DNA of 64,000 nt, taken from assembly GCF_021919345.1 (NCBI RefSeq), contig NZ_CP089293.1, positions 992,001 to 1,056,000 on the forward strand. The letters run 5' to 3'. The notes beneath the pieces are model-generated. The model was not told where the DNA came from. It ran no database searches and was given only the letters and a program-made list of their open reading frames with translations. Below are positions 1-8,913 of the stretch, piece by piece. The stretch is from Paenarthrobacter nicotinovorans (GTDB taxonomy: Bacteria; Actinomycetota; Actinomycetes; Actinomycetales; Micrococcaceae). The first letter of the stretch is position 1; the number at the start of each line of letters is the position of its first letter. The translations under genes and the position numbers were made by a program.

Positions 1-1600
1 ACGATACTTTGCGAGGACCTTCGGTCCCGGTACCTTGACGCTGGGACCAGTCCACGGCGCGGCCCTGATCGCGGGGCTGGTAGCGGCCGCCCTCATGATG
101 GTCCGGCTGTTCATTCCGGAACCTGTGGGGATGGGGGACCAGGGCGAGGGGCATGGTTTGCTGTGCTCCCTGGGGGTCATGAACCAACGGCCCTGGGATT
201 ACGCGGGGTTCACGAAGTACATCCACCCTTCCTGGGTCCCGCACCAGTTCTACGGTGAAGGCTGCGGCGCCAACGGCACCGGGGAGCCGTACTACTCTTC
301 CCAGCTGCTGTTCCTGTGGTTGGGGAAACTGCTGACACCCCTCCTGGGCTGGGGACCGGGGCTGGACACCCGTGCCGTTGGAATCGTCTGCTGTGTGGTC
401 TTCGGATTGCTGATCGCGGCCCTGATCAACGTGCTGCCTGGCCGGACCTGGTTCCGTATCCTCATCGCCGCGCTGGTCACCGGGGTGATGGCAGACGGCG
501 TCTTCGCTGATTTCTTCGTCTCGCCCTACAGCGAACCCGCGGCCTTCCTTGGCGTTCTTGCCGTGTCCGTTGCGCTGCTCCACTACTGGAACGGCAGCGG
601 TCCGCGGTGGCTGGCTTTGCTGCTGGTCGTCTTCGCGACGGTCTTTACCGTTGCGGCAAAAACACAAACTGTCTCGTGGCTGCCCGTTATTGCCCTGGCG
701 CTGCTCTGGGTGCCGTGGCGGCGGGGCACAGCGGACGGTGAGGCGGCCGTCGTCGTGCCTCCGTCCGACGGCAAACCGGCCGACGGCGCGCTCGGCAGGG
801 GTCGACAGTGGCGCGCGCTAATGCTGCCCGCGACGGCGGTGCTGCTCATCGTTGCGTTTTCGGTGGCATTCATCAACGTCCAACCCAAGCGCTTCTCGGA
901 AGTGAACCTTTACAACGCCGTCTTTGTGGAGCTTCTTCCGTACAGCCCAACCCCTGAGGCAGACCTCGAATGGTTGGGGCTGGACCCAAGTTTCATCAAC
1001 TCCATGGACACTACGGTGGCCTCCACACGTTCGGCTGTTTACAACCCGCTGTACCCCCAGTTCCAGGAGAAGATCAGCCTGGGCACGATCGCCGGTTTTT
1101 ACGCCACGCATCCGGAACGGCTCATCACCATGGGCGAACGCGGAGTGACTGCCATGCTGACTCCGGAACTGGGCTATGTTGGCTCGTACCTTGAGGGTTC
1201 CGATCATGGCCCTTATGAAAAGGAACGGCGTTTTCCCGTGGTGTTGGGCTTGTTCAGCGCCGTAAAAGCTGCTCCGGTGGCCTTCGTCGGGATGCAGTTG
1301 GTGACGTTGCTGCTGGGCCTGGCCGTGGCTTTCCGGAAGCGGAGTGCCGTGGGAAGGCTGGCGGTCATCATGGTGCTGGGATGCTGGTTCCAGTTCTGGG
1401 CCGTCATGCTCAATGGCGGCCAGGCCGAAATTTACAAGCAGATGATCATTGCGGGCTACATGGCGGCTTTGTGCGGGCCATTGCTGGTGGCCCTGATCAG
1501 CATCCTGGCTTCGGATCCGGGGAAGGTGCCGGCGCGAAAGCGCAGGGGCCGGCGGGCCAAGGCACAGCAAGGGTCAGCTGATCCAGCCATCGTTGCTTAA
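1..1600 (+). CDS. Polytopic membrane protein, possible GT-C glycosyltransferase (5' partial)
   Basis: The reading frame is open to the left edge, so the true start probably lies upstream; a TTG at 35 is the first possible start inside the window. The protein has about ten hydrophobic segments and a large extracytoplasmic loop (about residues 290-390 counted from the TTG). An acidic stretch with GMGDQGEG follows the first membrane segment, where GT-C glycosyltransferases carry acidic catalytic residues. The layout resembles WsfD-like cell-surface glycan hexosyltransferases, but I cannot confirm the family. The C-terminus is basic (KRRGRRAK) and probably cytoplasmic. The last 27 bases overlap the 3' end of the convergent response regulator gene. 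Confidence 0.6.
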   Translation, partial: RYFARTFGPGTLTLGPVHGAALIAGLVAAALMMVRLFIPEPVGMGDQGEGHGLLCSLGVMNQRPWDYAGFTKYIHPSWVPHQFYGEGCGANGTGEPYYSSQLLFLWLGKLLTPLLGWGPGLDTRAVGIVCCVVFGLLIAALINVLPGRTWFRILIAALVTGVMADGVFADFFVSPYSEPAAFLGVLAVSVALLHYWNGSGPRWLALLLVVFATVFTVAAKTQTVSWLPVIALALLWVPWRRGTADGEAAVVVPPSDGKPADGALGRGRQWRALMLPATAVLLIVAFSVAFINVQPKRFSEVNLYNAVFVELLPYSPTPEADLEWLGLDPSFINSMDTTVASTRSAVYNPLYPQFQEKISLGTIAGFYATHPERLITMGERGVTAMLTPELGYVGSYLEGSDHGPYEKERRFPVVLGLFSAVKAAPVAFVGMQLVTLLLGLAVAFRKRSAVGRLAVIMVLGCWFQFWAVMLNGGQAEIYKQMIIAGYMAALCGPLLVALISILASDPGKVPARKRRGRRAKAQQGSADPAIVA

Positions 1601-2215
1601 CTGCTTGCGGAGGCTGATGACATTGCCGAGCTTGATGCCGGCCGTGGCGTAGCGCTGCCGGATCCGGTGAAGGTGCGCCTTGACTGTTTGCTCGCTGATT
1701 CCCATGGCATCCGCAACGCCACGAACGGACATGGCGTCACTGCCGAGGTACAGCTCGGCAAGACGCTGTTCCCGGGGTGAAAGTGTGATGCGCAGCGGTG
1801 TGCTGTTGTCATGACCGGCCAGGACGTCAGGATGCAGATATTCCTGTCCGGATGCAGCGGCGCGGAGGGCGAGTTCCGTGTGCCGGGGGCCGGCTGCCTT
1901 GGGCACATAACCCAAGGCACCGGCAGAGCGGACCGCGCCCGCATCCCAGCGGTCCAGGGCGGTGGCAAGGACTACCACCCGCAATCCGGCCCGCACCAGC
2001 TGTTGAACTGCCGGGACCAGTTTTTCCCGGCGATCGAGGGTACCCAGGACAGCCACCGTCACCGAAAGGCCGCCCAAGGCCTCCTGCTGGAGTTGCGTGG
2101 GAACGGTAGTGAAGCCCGCCGCGACCACCAGGTCCGGGGCGTTGCGGCGCAACCACGCATCCAAGGTATCGATCATCAATTGGTGCTGGTCCACCACCAT
2201 CAGGCGCGTCACCAT
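1574..2215 (-). CDS. LuxR-type response regulator with degenerate receiver
   Basis: The 213-residue protein has an N-terminal receiver-like domain (about 1-125) and a C-terminal LuxR-type helix-turn-helix (about 140-205, with LSPREQRLAELY and GISEQTVKAHL). The start ATG at 2215 overlaps the stop of the upstream sensor gene (ATGGTGA), so the two are probably translationally coupled. Aligned by eye with the paralogue at 4660, the acidic pair reads VVDQH and the phospho-acceptor position reads VLGT where the paralogue has ILDV, so the aspartate is replaced by glycine. The conserved lysine (YVPK) is kept. It is therefore likely to act without canonical phosphorylation. That it regulates transcription is a family inference. 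Confidence 0.85.
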   Translation of the reverse strand: MVTRLMVVDQHQLMIDTLDAWLRRNAPDLVVAAGFTTVPTQLQQEALGGLSVTVAVLGTLDRREKLVPAVQQLVRAGLRVVVLATALDRWDAGAVRSAGALGYVPKAAGPRHTELALRAAASGQEYLHPDVLAGHDNSTPLRITLSPREQRLAELYLGSDAMSVRGVADAMGISEQTVKAHLHRIRQRYATAGIKLGNVISLRKQLSNDGWIS

Positions 2216-3357
2216 GGCTTGGGTGCCTTGATGGGGACAATGATGCTGGCTCCTCCGGGGTCCGTGTGAACGCGTGGCGAACCCAGGGCTTCCACCTCGC
2301 TCCACAACGCGGGGGTGCAGCGGTTCGGATTGAGTCCGGTCACACGCCAGGTAATCAGCAAATGATCGTTCACATGCGGCTCCACATAGACATGTACCCT
2401 TCCGGGCAAACTGCTGCCTTGGCGCGGCCCGTCCGGCACCGGCTTCAGCAGCAGCATGGTGACAGCGAGGAGTGCCGGGCGCTGTGCCTGCGGGATACGT
2501 TGAAGGAGGTCCGGCTGGGCCGTCACAGTGGCCGTGGAGTCCAGGCCGGCCAGCACCAAGGACTCCGACAACCAGTCGCTGCCCTGTGCCACCATCAACT
2601 GGGCACGCAACCGCGAGGCGAGCCACTGGGCTTCCTCCGCCAGGCCCGGCGTCAGCGGGTGGCTTTCGCTCCGGGCTGCCCTCGCAAACAGCTCCTGGAT
2701 CTGATGGTGTGTGGCTGACAGCTCCTCGGTGTAGGCCGAACTGCGGGTATCAGCCTGCCTGGTCAGGGCAGTCATGGCCTGGGCGGAATGCCGGGCGAGC
2801 TGTTCCTCCATGCGGCTCCGGATTCCCACGACGAACAAAGCGCCCAAAAGCCCCGGGATAAGCGTGATGAAGAAAATCAGCAGGCCCTCGCCGGACCCGA
2901 ATCTCGGAGTGGTGGCGTAGTAGAAGCTGCTCAGGACCGAGTTGGCGGCCGACAGGAGCATGAAACCCATCAGGTCCCACCGCATGCAGACAAGGAAGAC
3001 CAAAGCCGACCCCAGCATGACGTTGAAGGCGAGGGCCAGATAGCCCGAGCCCAGCGTCACCACTTGGGCCGTCATCACGCCCGAAATAATGGACGTGGCC
3101 AGCCAGGCCAGGCGCACATAGGGAAGATGCCTGCGGGGCGTTGCCGGCCCAGACGCCAGGAAAGCCGCGCAGCAGCCAATGAGGTCGAGGGCCACGGCAG
3201 CAAACCTTGAGCGATCAAGGCTGCTCCCGTCGAAGGACACCATCTGCGTCATGGCCGAGAATATCCAGAGCGTCAGACTGATGCTCACCAGGATGCCCCG
3301 GGACAGGAAAAGGGGACCGGCAGTGGCCACGTGTACATCCGGAAGGAATCGGTTCAT
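2209..3357 (-). CDS. Membrane sensor protein, degenerate histidine-kinase-like
   Basis: The 382-residue protein has about six N-terminal membrane segments (residues 15-180), then a helical region (about 185-250) and a C-terminal alpha/beta domain ending GGASIIVPI, which matches the final strands of a HATPase_c domain. The expected catalytic motifs are missing. No HD-containing phospho-acceptor helix is visible, the N-box position reads AVTMLLLKPV, and the DxGxG position reads WRVTGLN. It overlaps the kinase upstream by 4 bp (ATGA) and the regulator downstream by 7 bp, so the three genes form one operon. It may be a pseudokinase partner of the kinase at 3354-4583. Confidence 0.75.
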   Translation of the reverse strand: MNRFLPDVHVATAGPLFLSRGILVSISLTLWIFSAMTQMVSFDGSSLDRSRFAAVALDLIGCCAAFLASGPATPRRHLPYVRLAWLATSIISGVMTAQVVTLGSGYLALAFNVMLGSALVFLVCMRWDLMGFMLLSAANSVLSSFYYATTPRFGSGEGLLIFFITLIPGLLGALFVVGIRSRMEEQLARHSAQAMTALTRQADTRSSAYTEELSATHHQIQELFARAARSESHPLTPGLAEEAQWLASRLRAQLMVAQGSDWLSESLVLAGLDSTATVTAQPDLLQRIPQAQRPALLAVTMLLLKPVPDGPRQGSSLPGRVHVYVEPHVNDHLLITWRVTGLNPNRCTPALWSEVEALGSPRVHTDPGGASIIVPIKAPKPW

Positions 3358-4583
3358 GCCGCCTCGACCTCAAGGACAACAGTGGTTCCACGCCCTGGTG
3401 TCGACAACAGCCTGGCGTTCCCGCCGACCTGTGCCATTCGCTCAATGATCGAATGCCTCACCCCGAAGCTCTCCGCCGGGAGGGACCCGGGGTCGAATCC
3501 GCGGCCCGCATCGCTGACGAGGACCGACACCACAGGACCTGTGCGCGAAATGAGCACATCCACGTGATCGCTCCCGGCATGCCGGGCCGCATTGACCATG
3601 CATTCCCCGGCAGCATCAGCAACCGCCCGCAAGGTATCCGGCGGCAGGGTTCCGCCCTCGCCGAAAACGTCCACGGTGAAGCCGTTCCGGCTGTGTTCGC
3701 GGGCCCGCTCTTTCAGCAACGACGCCACGTCAGCGGCAGTGGAAGACTCGACGACGGCCAGCCCGCCTCCGCTGCCAAGGGCCGCGCGCCGGCCGTCCAG
3801 CGTGGTGGCTTCCGCCAGGGTGCCGGGGCTCCGGTGACCTGATCCGACGCCGTCGTACTCCCCAGCGGCGAACATGCTGCGGAAGTCCTCCGGAGCCAAC
3901 CCGGCGCCGCCCCGGGCCAAGAGGGTCAGCCCCCGCAGCACGGTGTCGTGAAGCAATCGGGCGTCATGGGCGGCAGCACTGGTCCGGTCACGGACGACCG
4001 CCTGGGCAGCAAGGGATTCCGCCTTCACGGCTTGGTCGCGCAGGAAAATATCCAGGGCCCTGGGCGCTGAGTGACGGATGGCGAGCATGATGAGCCAGAA
4101 TCCCACAAGAATCGAGAAGGTGATGGGACCGAGGCGATGCAGGATTGATGTCGCGATGGTATGCCCAAATACCAGGACGGCCAGCAGCGCCGTATAGACC
4201 GCCGACTGCCAAGAAGCTCGCAAGGACAAGGCCACCGTGGAGCTGGCACCGATCAGCAGGCTGTGCGCCAGGAGCAGCGAGTCCGAATCCTGGCGGTAGC
4301 TGACTCCTGCCAGGAGTTCGGACAGGGCGATCAGGCCCACGACGATCATCAGCCGAAGGGGCCAGAAATCGGTCCGCAGCATCGTAGCGAAGCACATCAC
4401 CAGCATCATCACGAGCACCCACGCCAAGGCCCGGTGCCACAGGGGTCCGCCCATGATCGGAAACAGGTATAGCCAGGAGGCCGCCACGAAAACGAAGCTC
4501 ATTACCGTCCCGGATCTGGCCAGCAGGTCCGAGCGCTCCAACGCGGGCCGGCAGGTTGCCAGCCGCGTTATCCATGCCCCCAT
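3354..4583 (-). CDS. Sensor histidine kinase (HisKA_3 type)
   Basis: The protein has about six membrane segments in the first 165 residues, then a linker helix and a HisKA_3 dimerisation helix with LLHDTVLRGL (His about residue 212). A HATPase_c domain follows, with the N-box ECMVNAARHAG and the G-box VSDAGRGFDPG. These are the residues needed for autophosphorylation, so this is the active kinase of the locus. I chose the ATG at 4583 because GGGGGAG lies 6 bases upstream; an in-frame ATG at 4607 has no such site. The response regulator at 4660 is divergent and is its likely phosphorylation partner. The signal is unknown. Confidence 0.85.
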   Translation of the reverse strand: MGAWITRLATCRPALERSDLLARSGTVMSFVFVAASWLYLFPIMGGPLWHRALAWVLVMMLVMCFATMLRTDFWPLRLMIVVGLIALSELLAGVSYRQDSDSLLLAHSLLIGASSTVALSLRASWQSAVYTALLAVLVFGHTIATSILHRLGPITFSILVGFWLIMLAIRHSAPRALDIFLRDQAVKAESLAAQAVVRDRTSAAAHDARLLHDTVLRGLTLLARGGAGLAPEDFRSMFAAGEYDGVGSGHRSPGTLAEATTLDGRRAALGSGGGLAVVESSTAADVASLLKERAREHSRNGFTVDVFGEGGTLPPDTLRAVADAAGECMVNAARHAGSDHVDVLISRTGPVVSVLVSDAGRGFDPGSLPAESFGVRHSIIERMAQVGGNARLLSTPGRGTTVVLEVEAA

Positions 4584-4611
4584 GAATGTCTCCCCCAAAC
4601 CCGTCATCGGA

Positions 4612-4640
4612 ATATGATGACCACTTAGCCAGCATCATAT
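4612..4640. promoter_or_regulatory. Inverted repeat between divergent signalling genes
   Basis: ATATGATG at 4612-4619 and CATCATAT at 4633-4640 form an 8-bp perfect inverted repeat with a 13-bp spacer, so the half-site centres are 21 bp apart, two helical turns. It sits in the short gap between the kinase and regulator start codons and could bind a dimeric LuxR-type regulator controlling both directions. This role is inferred. Confidence 0.5.
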
Positions 4641-4659
4641 GCGGGGAGGACCGATTTAA

Positions 4660-5325
4660 GTGCGATACCCGGTGTCCCAACCCACGATCGAAGTGGACAT
4701 CGTGGAGGACCACGCCGTCCTGCTCGAAGGGCTTTCCCAGTGGCTCCAGGACAACACCACGGGCATCCGTGTGGTTGGCCGGTTCGCCTCCTGGGCCGAA
4801 GCCGCAGCAAGCCTGGGTGCCCTGTCCGACGTCGTTATCCTGGACGTTCTCCTGGGTGACCAGGTCCCGCTGCGCGCCAAGATCCAGGCCATCCTTTCCT
4901 CCGGCCCGCAGGTTGTGGTGTGCAGTTCAGTCCTTGACCCTGCCGTAATGCGCCAGGCCATGGCGGCCGGCGCCATGGCCTACATCCCCAAGACAGCCTC
5001 CGCGAGTGTGGTGGAAACCGCGCTCCGGCGCGCAGCGCAAGGACTGCAACACATCACCCCTGAAGTGGCCGCAGCCATGGATGCCGGCCGGGGGGAACCG
5101 CAATTGTCCGCCAGGGAGCACCAAGTGGTCTCCGTCTACCTCGGAGGAGAGGCCGGGACCATGGCGGAGACAGCCCAGCTGCTGGGTATCTCCGTGGATG
5201 GTGTGAAGAAACACCTGGCGTCAGTGCGCCGGAAGTTCCAGGACGGTCCCGAGCCCCTGACGAGGCTGGGACTCCGGGAGCGGCTCACTGCCGGCGGATG
5301 GCTGCTGGAGGACCCGCGGCAGTAG
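4660..5325 (+). CDS. LuxR-type response regulator (canonical receiver)
   Basis: The 221-residue protein has a receiver domain (about 8-130) with the acidic pair VEDH, the phospho-acceptor ILDVLLGD, a serine after VVVC and the lysine in YIPK, all as expected for a functional receiver. A LuxR-type DNA-binding domain follows (about 145-215). It starts with GTG, preceded by GGGGAGGA at 4643-4650. Transcribed divergently from the kinase operon across a gap of 76 bp that holds an inverted repeat. It is the best candidate for the cognate regulator of the kinase at 3354-4583. Confidence 0.88.
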   Translation: MRYPVSQPTIEVDIVEDHAVLLEGLSQWLQDNTTGIRVVGRFASWAEAAASLGALSDVVILDVLLGDQVPLRAKIQAILSSGPQVVVCSSVLDPAVMRQAMAAGAMAYIPKTASASVVETALRRAAQGLQHITPEVAAAMDAGRGEPQLSAREHQVVSVYLGGEAGTMAETAQLLGISVDGVKKHLASVRRKFQDGPEPLTRLGLRERLTAGGWLLEDPRQ

Positions 5326-5385
5326 ATTCCGGTGGTTGGCCCCGGGGCCGTGGACGTACCGCCCTATAGTGTCGGGGGCACCGCC

Positions 5386-5401
5386 TAGACTGGTAGGCAC
5401 C
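5386..5401 (+). promoter_or_regulatory. Candidate -10 element just upstream of pcrA
   Basis: TAGACT at 5386-5391 fits the TANNNT -10 consensus and lies 10 bases before the pcrA ATG, which would leave a leader of only about 3 bases. A second candidate, TATAGT, is at 5365-5370. Neither has a clear -35 element. Confidence 0.35.
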
Positions 5402-7936
5402 ATGGATATGTTGTTTGACCCCTACGCAGACGGACCCTTCAAAGCAGGCACCAAAGCCGCAGTCAAGGCTGCCCCGGAGCTATCACGCCCAGGTGGTGGT
5501 GCGCCGGGTCCCCGTCTTCAGGAGGGCGGCGGCGGCCAGTCGGACGCTCCTGCCTCAGGGGGATGGGGCAACCCGGGCACGCCCGGGCTCCCCTCTGCCG
5601 ATGCCCTGCTCCAAGGGCTGAACCCGCAGCAGGAAGAGGCAGTCAAGCACGCCGGAAGTCCGCTGCTCATCGTTGCAGGCGCAGGTTCGGGCAAAACGCG
5701 TGTGCTCAGTAACCGCATCGCCTACCTCATCGCCACCAAACGGGCACATCACGGCGAAATCCTTGCCATTACCTTCACCAACAAGGCAGCAGCCGAGATG
5801 CGGGAGCGCATTGAAGCGTTGGTGGGAGCGCGGGCCAAGGGCATGTGGATCTCCACCTTCCACTCCTCCTGTGTCCGTATCCTGCGGCGCGAGGCCGCCA
5901 ACGTGGGCCTGAACTCGAACTTCTCCATCTACGACTCCGCCGACTCGCTGCGCCTCATCACCCTGGTGGCCAAGAACCTGGACCTCGATCCCAAGAAGTT
6001 CGCGCCCAAGGCCATCCAGCACAAGATCTCGGCCCTCAAGAACGAGCTCATCGACGCCGACTCCTACTCCTCCGCGGCGAATCACAATGACCCCTTCGAA
6101 ACCGCCGTGGCTGATGTCTTCAAGGGCTACACGCAACGCCTGCGCCAGGCCAACGCCATGGATTTCGACGACCTCATCGCAGAGACCGTCTACATGTTCC
6201 GGGCTTTCCCTGCGCTCGCGGAGTCCTACCGGCGGCGCTTCCGGCACGTCCTGGTGGACGAGTACCAGGACACCAACCATGCACAGTACGCGCTGGTCAG
6301 GGAGATCGTGGGCCTGGGCACTGACACGGAGGTCCAACCCAGCGAACTGACCGTGGTGGGTGATTCGGACCAGTCCATCTACGCCTTCCGCGGTGCGGAC
6401 ATCCGCAACATTGTGGAGTTCGAAGCCGACTATCCGAACGCGCGCACCATCAAGCTGGAGCAGAACTACCGTTCCACGCAGAACATCCTCAGCGCAGCAA
6501 ACTCCGTCATCTCCCGCAACCCCAACCGCCAGGAAAAGCGGCTGTGGACGGCCGAAGGCGATGGCGAGAAGATCATCGGTTACGTGGGCGAGAACGAGCA
6601 CGACGAAGCCCAGTTCATTGCCAAGGAAATCGACCGCCTGCAGGACGAGGAAGGCCTGCGTCCCGGAGACGTTGCCATCTTCTACCGGACCAACGCACAG
6701 TCGCGCTCCATTGAAGACGTCCTGGTCCGCGTGGGCCTGCCGTACAAGGTTGTTGGCGGCACCCGCTTCTACGAGCGCAAGGAAATCAAGGACGCCCTGG
6801 CGTACCTGCGCGTCCTGGTGAACCCGGACGACGACGTCAACCTACGCCGCGTGCTCAACGAACCCAAACGAGGGATCGGCGACCGTGCCGAGGGTGCCGT
6901 CGCCGCCCTTGCCGAGCGCGAGCGGACATCCTTCATGGCTGCGGCACGTCGGGCGGACCAGGCGCCGGGCATGGCCACGCGTTCGGTCAACGCTGTCCTC
7001 GGCTTCGTGAAGCTCCTGGACGACCTCGCGGAAGTCGCCTCCGGATCCGGCGCGGCTGCAGCCCTCGAGGCAGTCCTGGAACAGACCGGCTACCTCGCCG
7101 GACTGCGCGCCAGTTCCGACCCGCAGGACGAATCGCGGGTAGAGAACCTTGCCGAACTTGTAGCCGTCGTCCGTGAGTACGAAAGGGACAACCCGGAGGG
7201 TTCACTGGGCGAGTTCCTGGAACAGGTGTCCCTGGTGGCTGATGCCGACCAGATTCCGGACGCTCCCGGCGCGGACATCGATGCTGCGGTGGCAGAAGCC
7301 AAGCGCATGGGAGTTGTCACGCTGATGACTCTGCACACAGCAAAGGGCCTTGAGTTCCCTGTGGTCTTCCTGACCGGCATGGAGCACGGGATTTTCCCGC
7401 ACCAGCGCTCGGCCACGGACCCGAAGGAACTGGCAGAAGAGCGCCGGCTGGCCTACGTGGGGCTCACCCGGGCACGCCAGCGGCTCTACGTCACGCGCTC
7501 GGAGGTCCGCAGCATGTGGGGCCAAAGCCAGTACAACCCGGCCAGCCAGTTCCTCGAAGAGATTCCGTCCGAACTCGTGGAGTGGAAGCGCGAAGTCATG
7601 AGCCGGCAGGCGGGCGGATGGGGGAGTGCTCCCATCGGTTCCAACCGTTACGGTGGTTCGTTCTGGGGTGCGGGTACCTCCCGCGGTGTGGCCGCGAGCC
7701 CAACCGCAGGGTTCGACGCCGACGTTCCTGCCGCCGTCGCACGCAACAGGGTGCAGCCACAGAAGGAAGTCATTTCCGTAGTGGTGGGGGACAAGGTCAA
7801 CCACACGAGTTTCGGCAACGGCGTGGTGCTCGGCGTCGAAGGTGCGGGCGACAAGACGGTCGCGAAGGTGAAGTTCGACGTCGGCGAGAAGCGCCTGTTG
7901 TTGCGTTATGCGCCGCTGACCAAGCTTGATGCATGA
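5402..7936 (+). CDS. pcrA: ATP-dependent DNA helicase PcrA/UvrD
   Basis: Superfamily 1A 3'-5' DNA helicase acting in repair and replication restart. The 844-residue protein has a glycine/proline-rich, probably disordered N-terminus of about 70 residues. It then has Walker A AGAGSGKT (about 92-99), Walker B/motif II DEYQDTN (about 286), motif III GDSDQSIYAFRGA, motif IV EQNYRST, TLHTAKGLEFPVV and VGLTRAR. The C-terminal VVGDKVNHTSFGNGVV segment matches the Tudor-like RNA-polymerase-contacting domain of PcrA. The ATG at 5402 was chosen because homologous starts begin MDMLFDPYADGP, and nothing resembling a ribosome site precedes the upstream alternative. Confidence 0.95.
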   Translation: MDMLFDPYADGPFKAGTKAAVKAAPELSRPGGGAPGPRLQEGGGGQSDAPASGGWGNPGTPGLPSADALLQGLNPQQEEAVKHAGSPLLIVAGAGSGKTRVLSNRIAYLIATKRAHHGEILAITFTNKAAAEMRERIEALVGARAKGMWISTFHSSCVRILRREAANVGLNSNFSIYDSADSLRLITLVAKNLDLDPKKFAPKAIQHKISALKNELIDADSYSSAANHNDPFETAVADVFKGYTQRLRQANAMDFDDLIAETVYMFRAFPALAESYRRRFRHVLVDEYQDTNHAQYALVREIVGLGTDTEVQPSELTVVGDSDQSIYAFRGADIRNIVEFEADYPNARTIKLEQNYRSTQNILSAANSVISRNPNRQEKRLWTAEGDGEKIIGYVGENEHDEAQFIAKEIDRLQDEEGLRPGDVAIFYRTNAQSRSIEDVLVRVGLPYKVVGGTRFYERKEIKDALAYLRVLVNPDDDVNLRRVLNEPKRGIGDRAEGAVAALAERERTSFMAAARRADQAPGMATRSVNAVLGFVKLLDDLAEVASGSGAAAALEAVLEQTGYLAGLRASSDPQDESRVENLAELVAVVREYERDNPEGSLGEFLEQVSLVADADQIPDAPGADIDAAVAEAKRMGVVTLMTLHTAKGLEFPVVFLTGMEHGIFPHQRSATDPKELAEERRLAYVGLTRARQRLYVTRSEVRSMWGQSQYNPASQFLEEIPSELVEWKREVMSRQAGGWGSAPIGSNRYGGSFWGAGTSRGVAASPTAGFDADVPAAVARNRVQPQKEVISVVVGDKVNHTSFGNGVVLGVEGAGDKTVAKVKFDVGEKRLLLRYAPLTKLDA

Positions 7937-7946
7937 GGCCGCACGG

Positions 7947-7959
7947 CATAATTGGTGCC
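7947..7959 (+). promoter_or_regulatory. Candidate -10 element for a leaderless transcript
   Basis: CATAAT at 7947-7952 lies exactly 7 bases before the ATG at 7960, and a TTGAT-containing -35-like sequence is at 7925-7930. Transcription would then begin at or next to the start codon. Confidence 0.4.
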
Positions 7960-8649
7960 ATGCGTCGCACAGTGTGGGGGATTCTGGCCGCCTTGCTCCT
8001 GGTGTTGGTGTCGGGTTGCTCCTTCGCCACCAAGGACCCGGACTACGTTCCGCCTGCCCCTTTGCCGCCGCTGGAGCAACTGCAGCAGGTACCTGTCTCT
8101 GAGCAGACCACTCTGGCTGCGGGCGAGGACGTCACAGCTTTCGTCACCGGGGACCGGAACATCGTGTGCGCCATGACGTCCTCAAGGGGCGGCCACCTCA
8201 ACCTCCCGTACGAGGCCAACAGCTACTCGGACGCAGCCAACAACAAATTCGCGGTAGTGCCGGTGGTGCACTGCGAACTTGCCGCGTACGCCAAGGCTGA
8301 GCTTGACGACATGGCGGACGATTGCGCAGGCACCGGGCTGGGCTACCTTGGCGGAACAGCGCTCCTCACTCCGGACAAGGCCGTCTACGGCTCGTGTCGT
8401 TCCGGCGTAACACAAATGGAGTCGGAGTTCGGACCCAAGGGCAGCCGCAACGGTCCCATCTCCAAGCTTCGCGAGCTGGCCGACGGCCAGAACATCGAAC
8501 GCAACGGCCTGCGGTGTTCTGCCTACAACGGGGGAGTAGCCTGCGGAAACGTCTCCGGGGGCGTGGCGTTCTTCGTCAGCCGTGAGGGTTACCAGTTGGT
8601 TTCCGACGGCGGCAAGACGGTCCGCGGGAGCCTGAAGGAAGGCTTCTGA
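7960..8649 (+). CDS. Secreted lipoprotein of unknown function
   Basis: The 229-residue protein starts MRRTVWG, followed by a hydrophobic helix and a lipobox LVSGC, so it is probably a lipoprotein anchored on the outside of the membrane. The mature part has several cysteines (CAMTS, HCELA, DDCAG, GSCRS, RCSAY, ACGNV) that may form disulfides. I do not recognise the domain. An ATG at 7933 would overlap the pcrA stop by 4 bp, but the signal peptide is better formed from 7960. A simple terminator follows at 8678-8703. Confidence 0.75.
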   Translation: MRRTVWGILAALLLVLVSGCSFATKDPDYVPPAPLPPLEQLQQVPVSEQTTLAAGEDVTAFVTGDRNIVCAMTSSRGGHLNLPYEANSYSDAANNKFAVVPVVHCELAAYAKAELDDMADDCAGTGLGYLGGTALLTPDKAVYGSCRSGVTQMESEFGPKGSRNGPISKLRELADGQNIERNGLRCSAYNGGVACGNVSGGVAFFVSREGYQLVSDGGKTVRGSLKEGF

Positions 8650-8677
8650 TGGGCTTTGCACGGATCCGGAAGAACCC

Positions 8678-8705
8678 AAAATCCGCGTGATTATGCGGTT
8701 TTTCT
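8678..8705 (+). terminator. Rho-independent terminator after the lipoprotein gene
   Basis: AAAATCCGC (8678-8686) pairs imperfectly with GCGGTTTTT (8695-8703) around an 8-base loop, and the T-run forms the tail. It separates the lipoprotein gene from sucC. Confidence 0.6.
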
Positions 8706-8913
8706 ACATACGATAGAAGTGTAAGGTTACTCACTTAACGGGTACTGTGTAGCTGGCGGGACTCCTCAAAGGGCTAAAGTTCCGAGAGGACCTTACGCAA
8801 TGTGACCGGCTTCAATCCTGGTTGTTACCGCGTACTCTCCGCAGCTGGCTATCGCGGTCATCGCGGTTCCCGGCTGAACAGAAAACTACTTCGACGTAGA
8901 AGGACACTAAACC

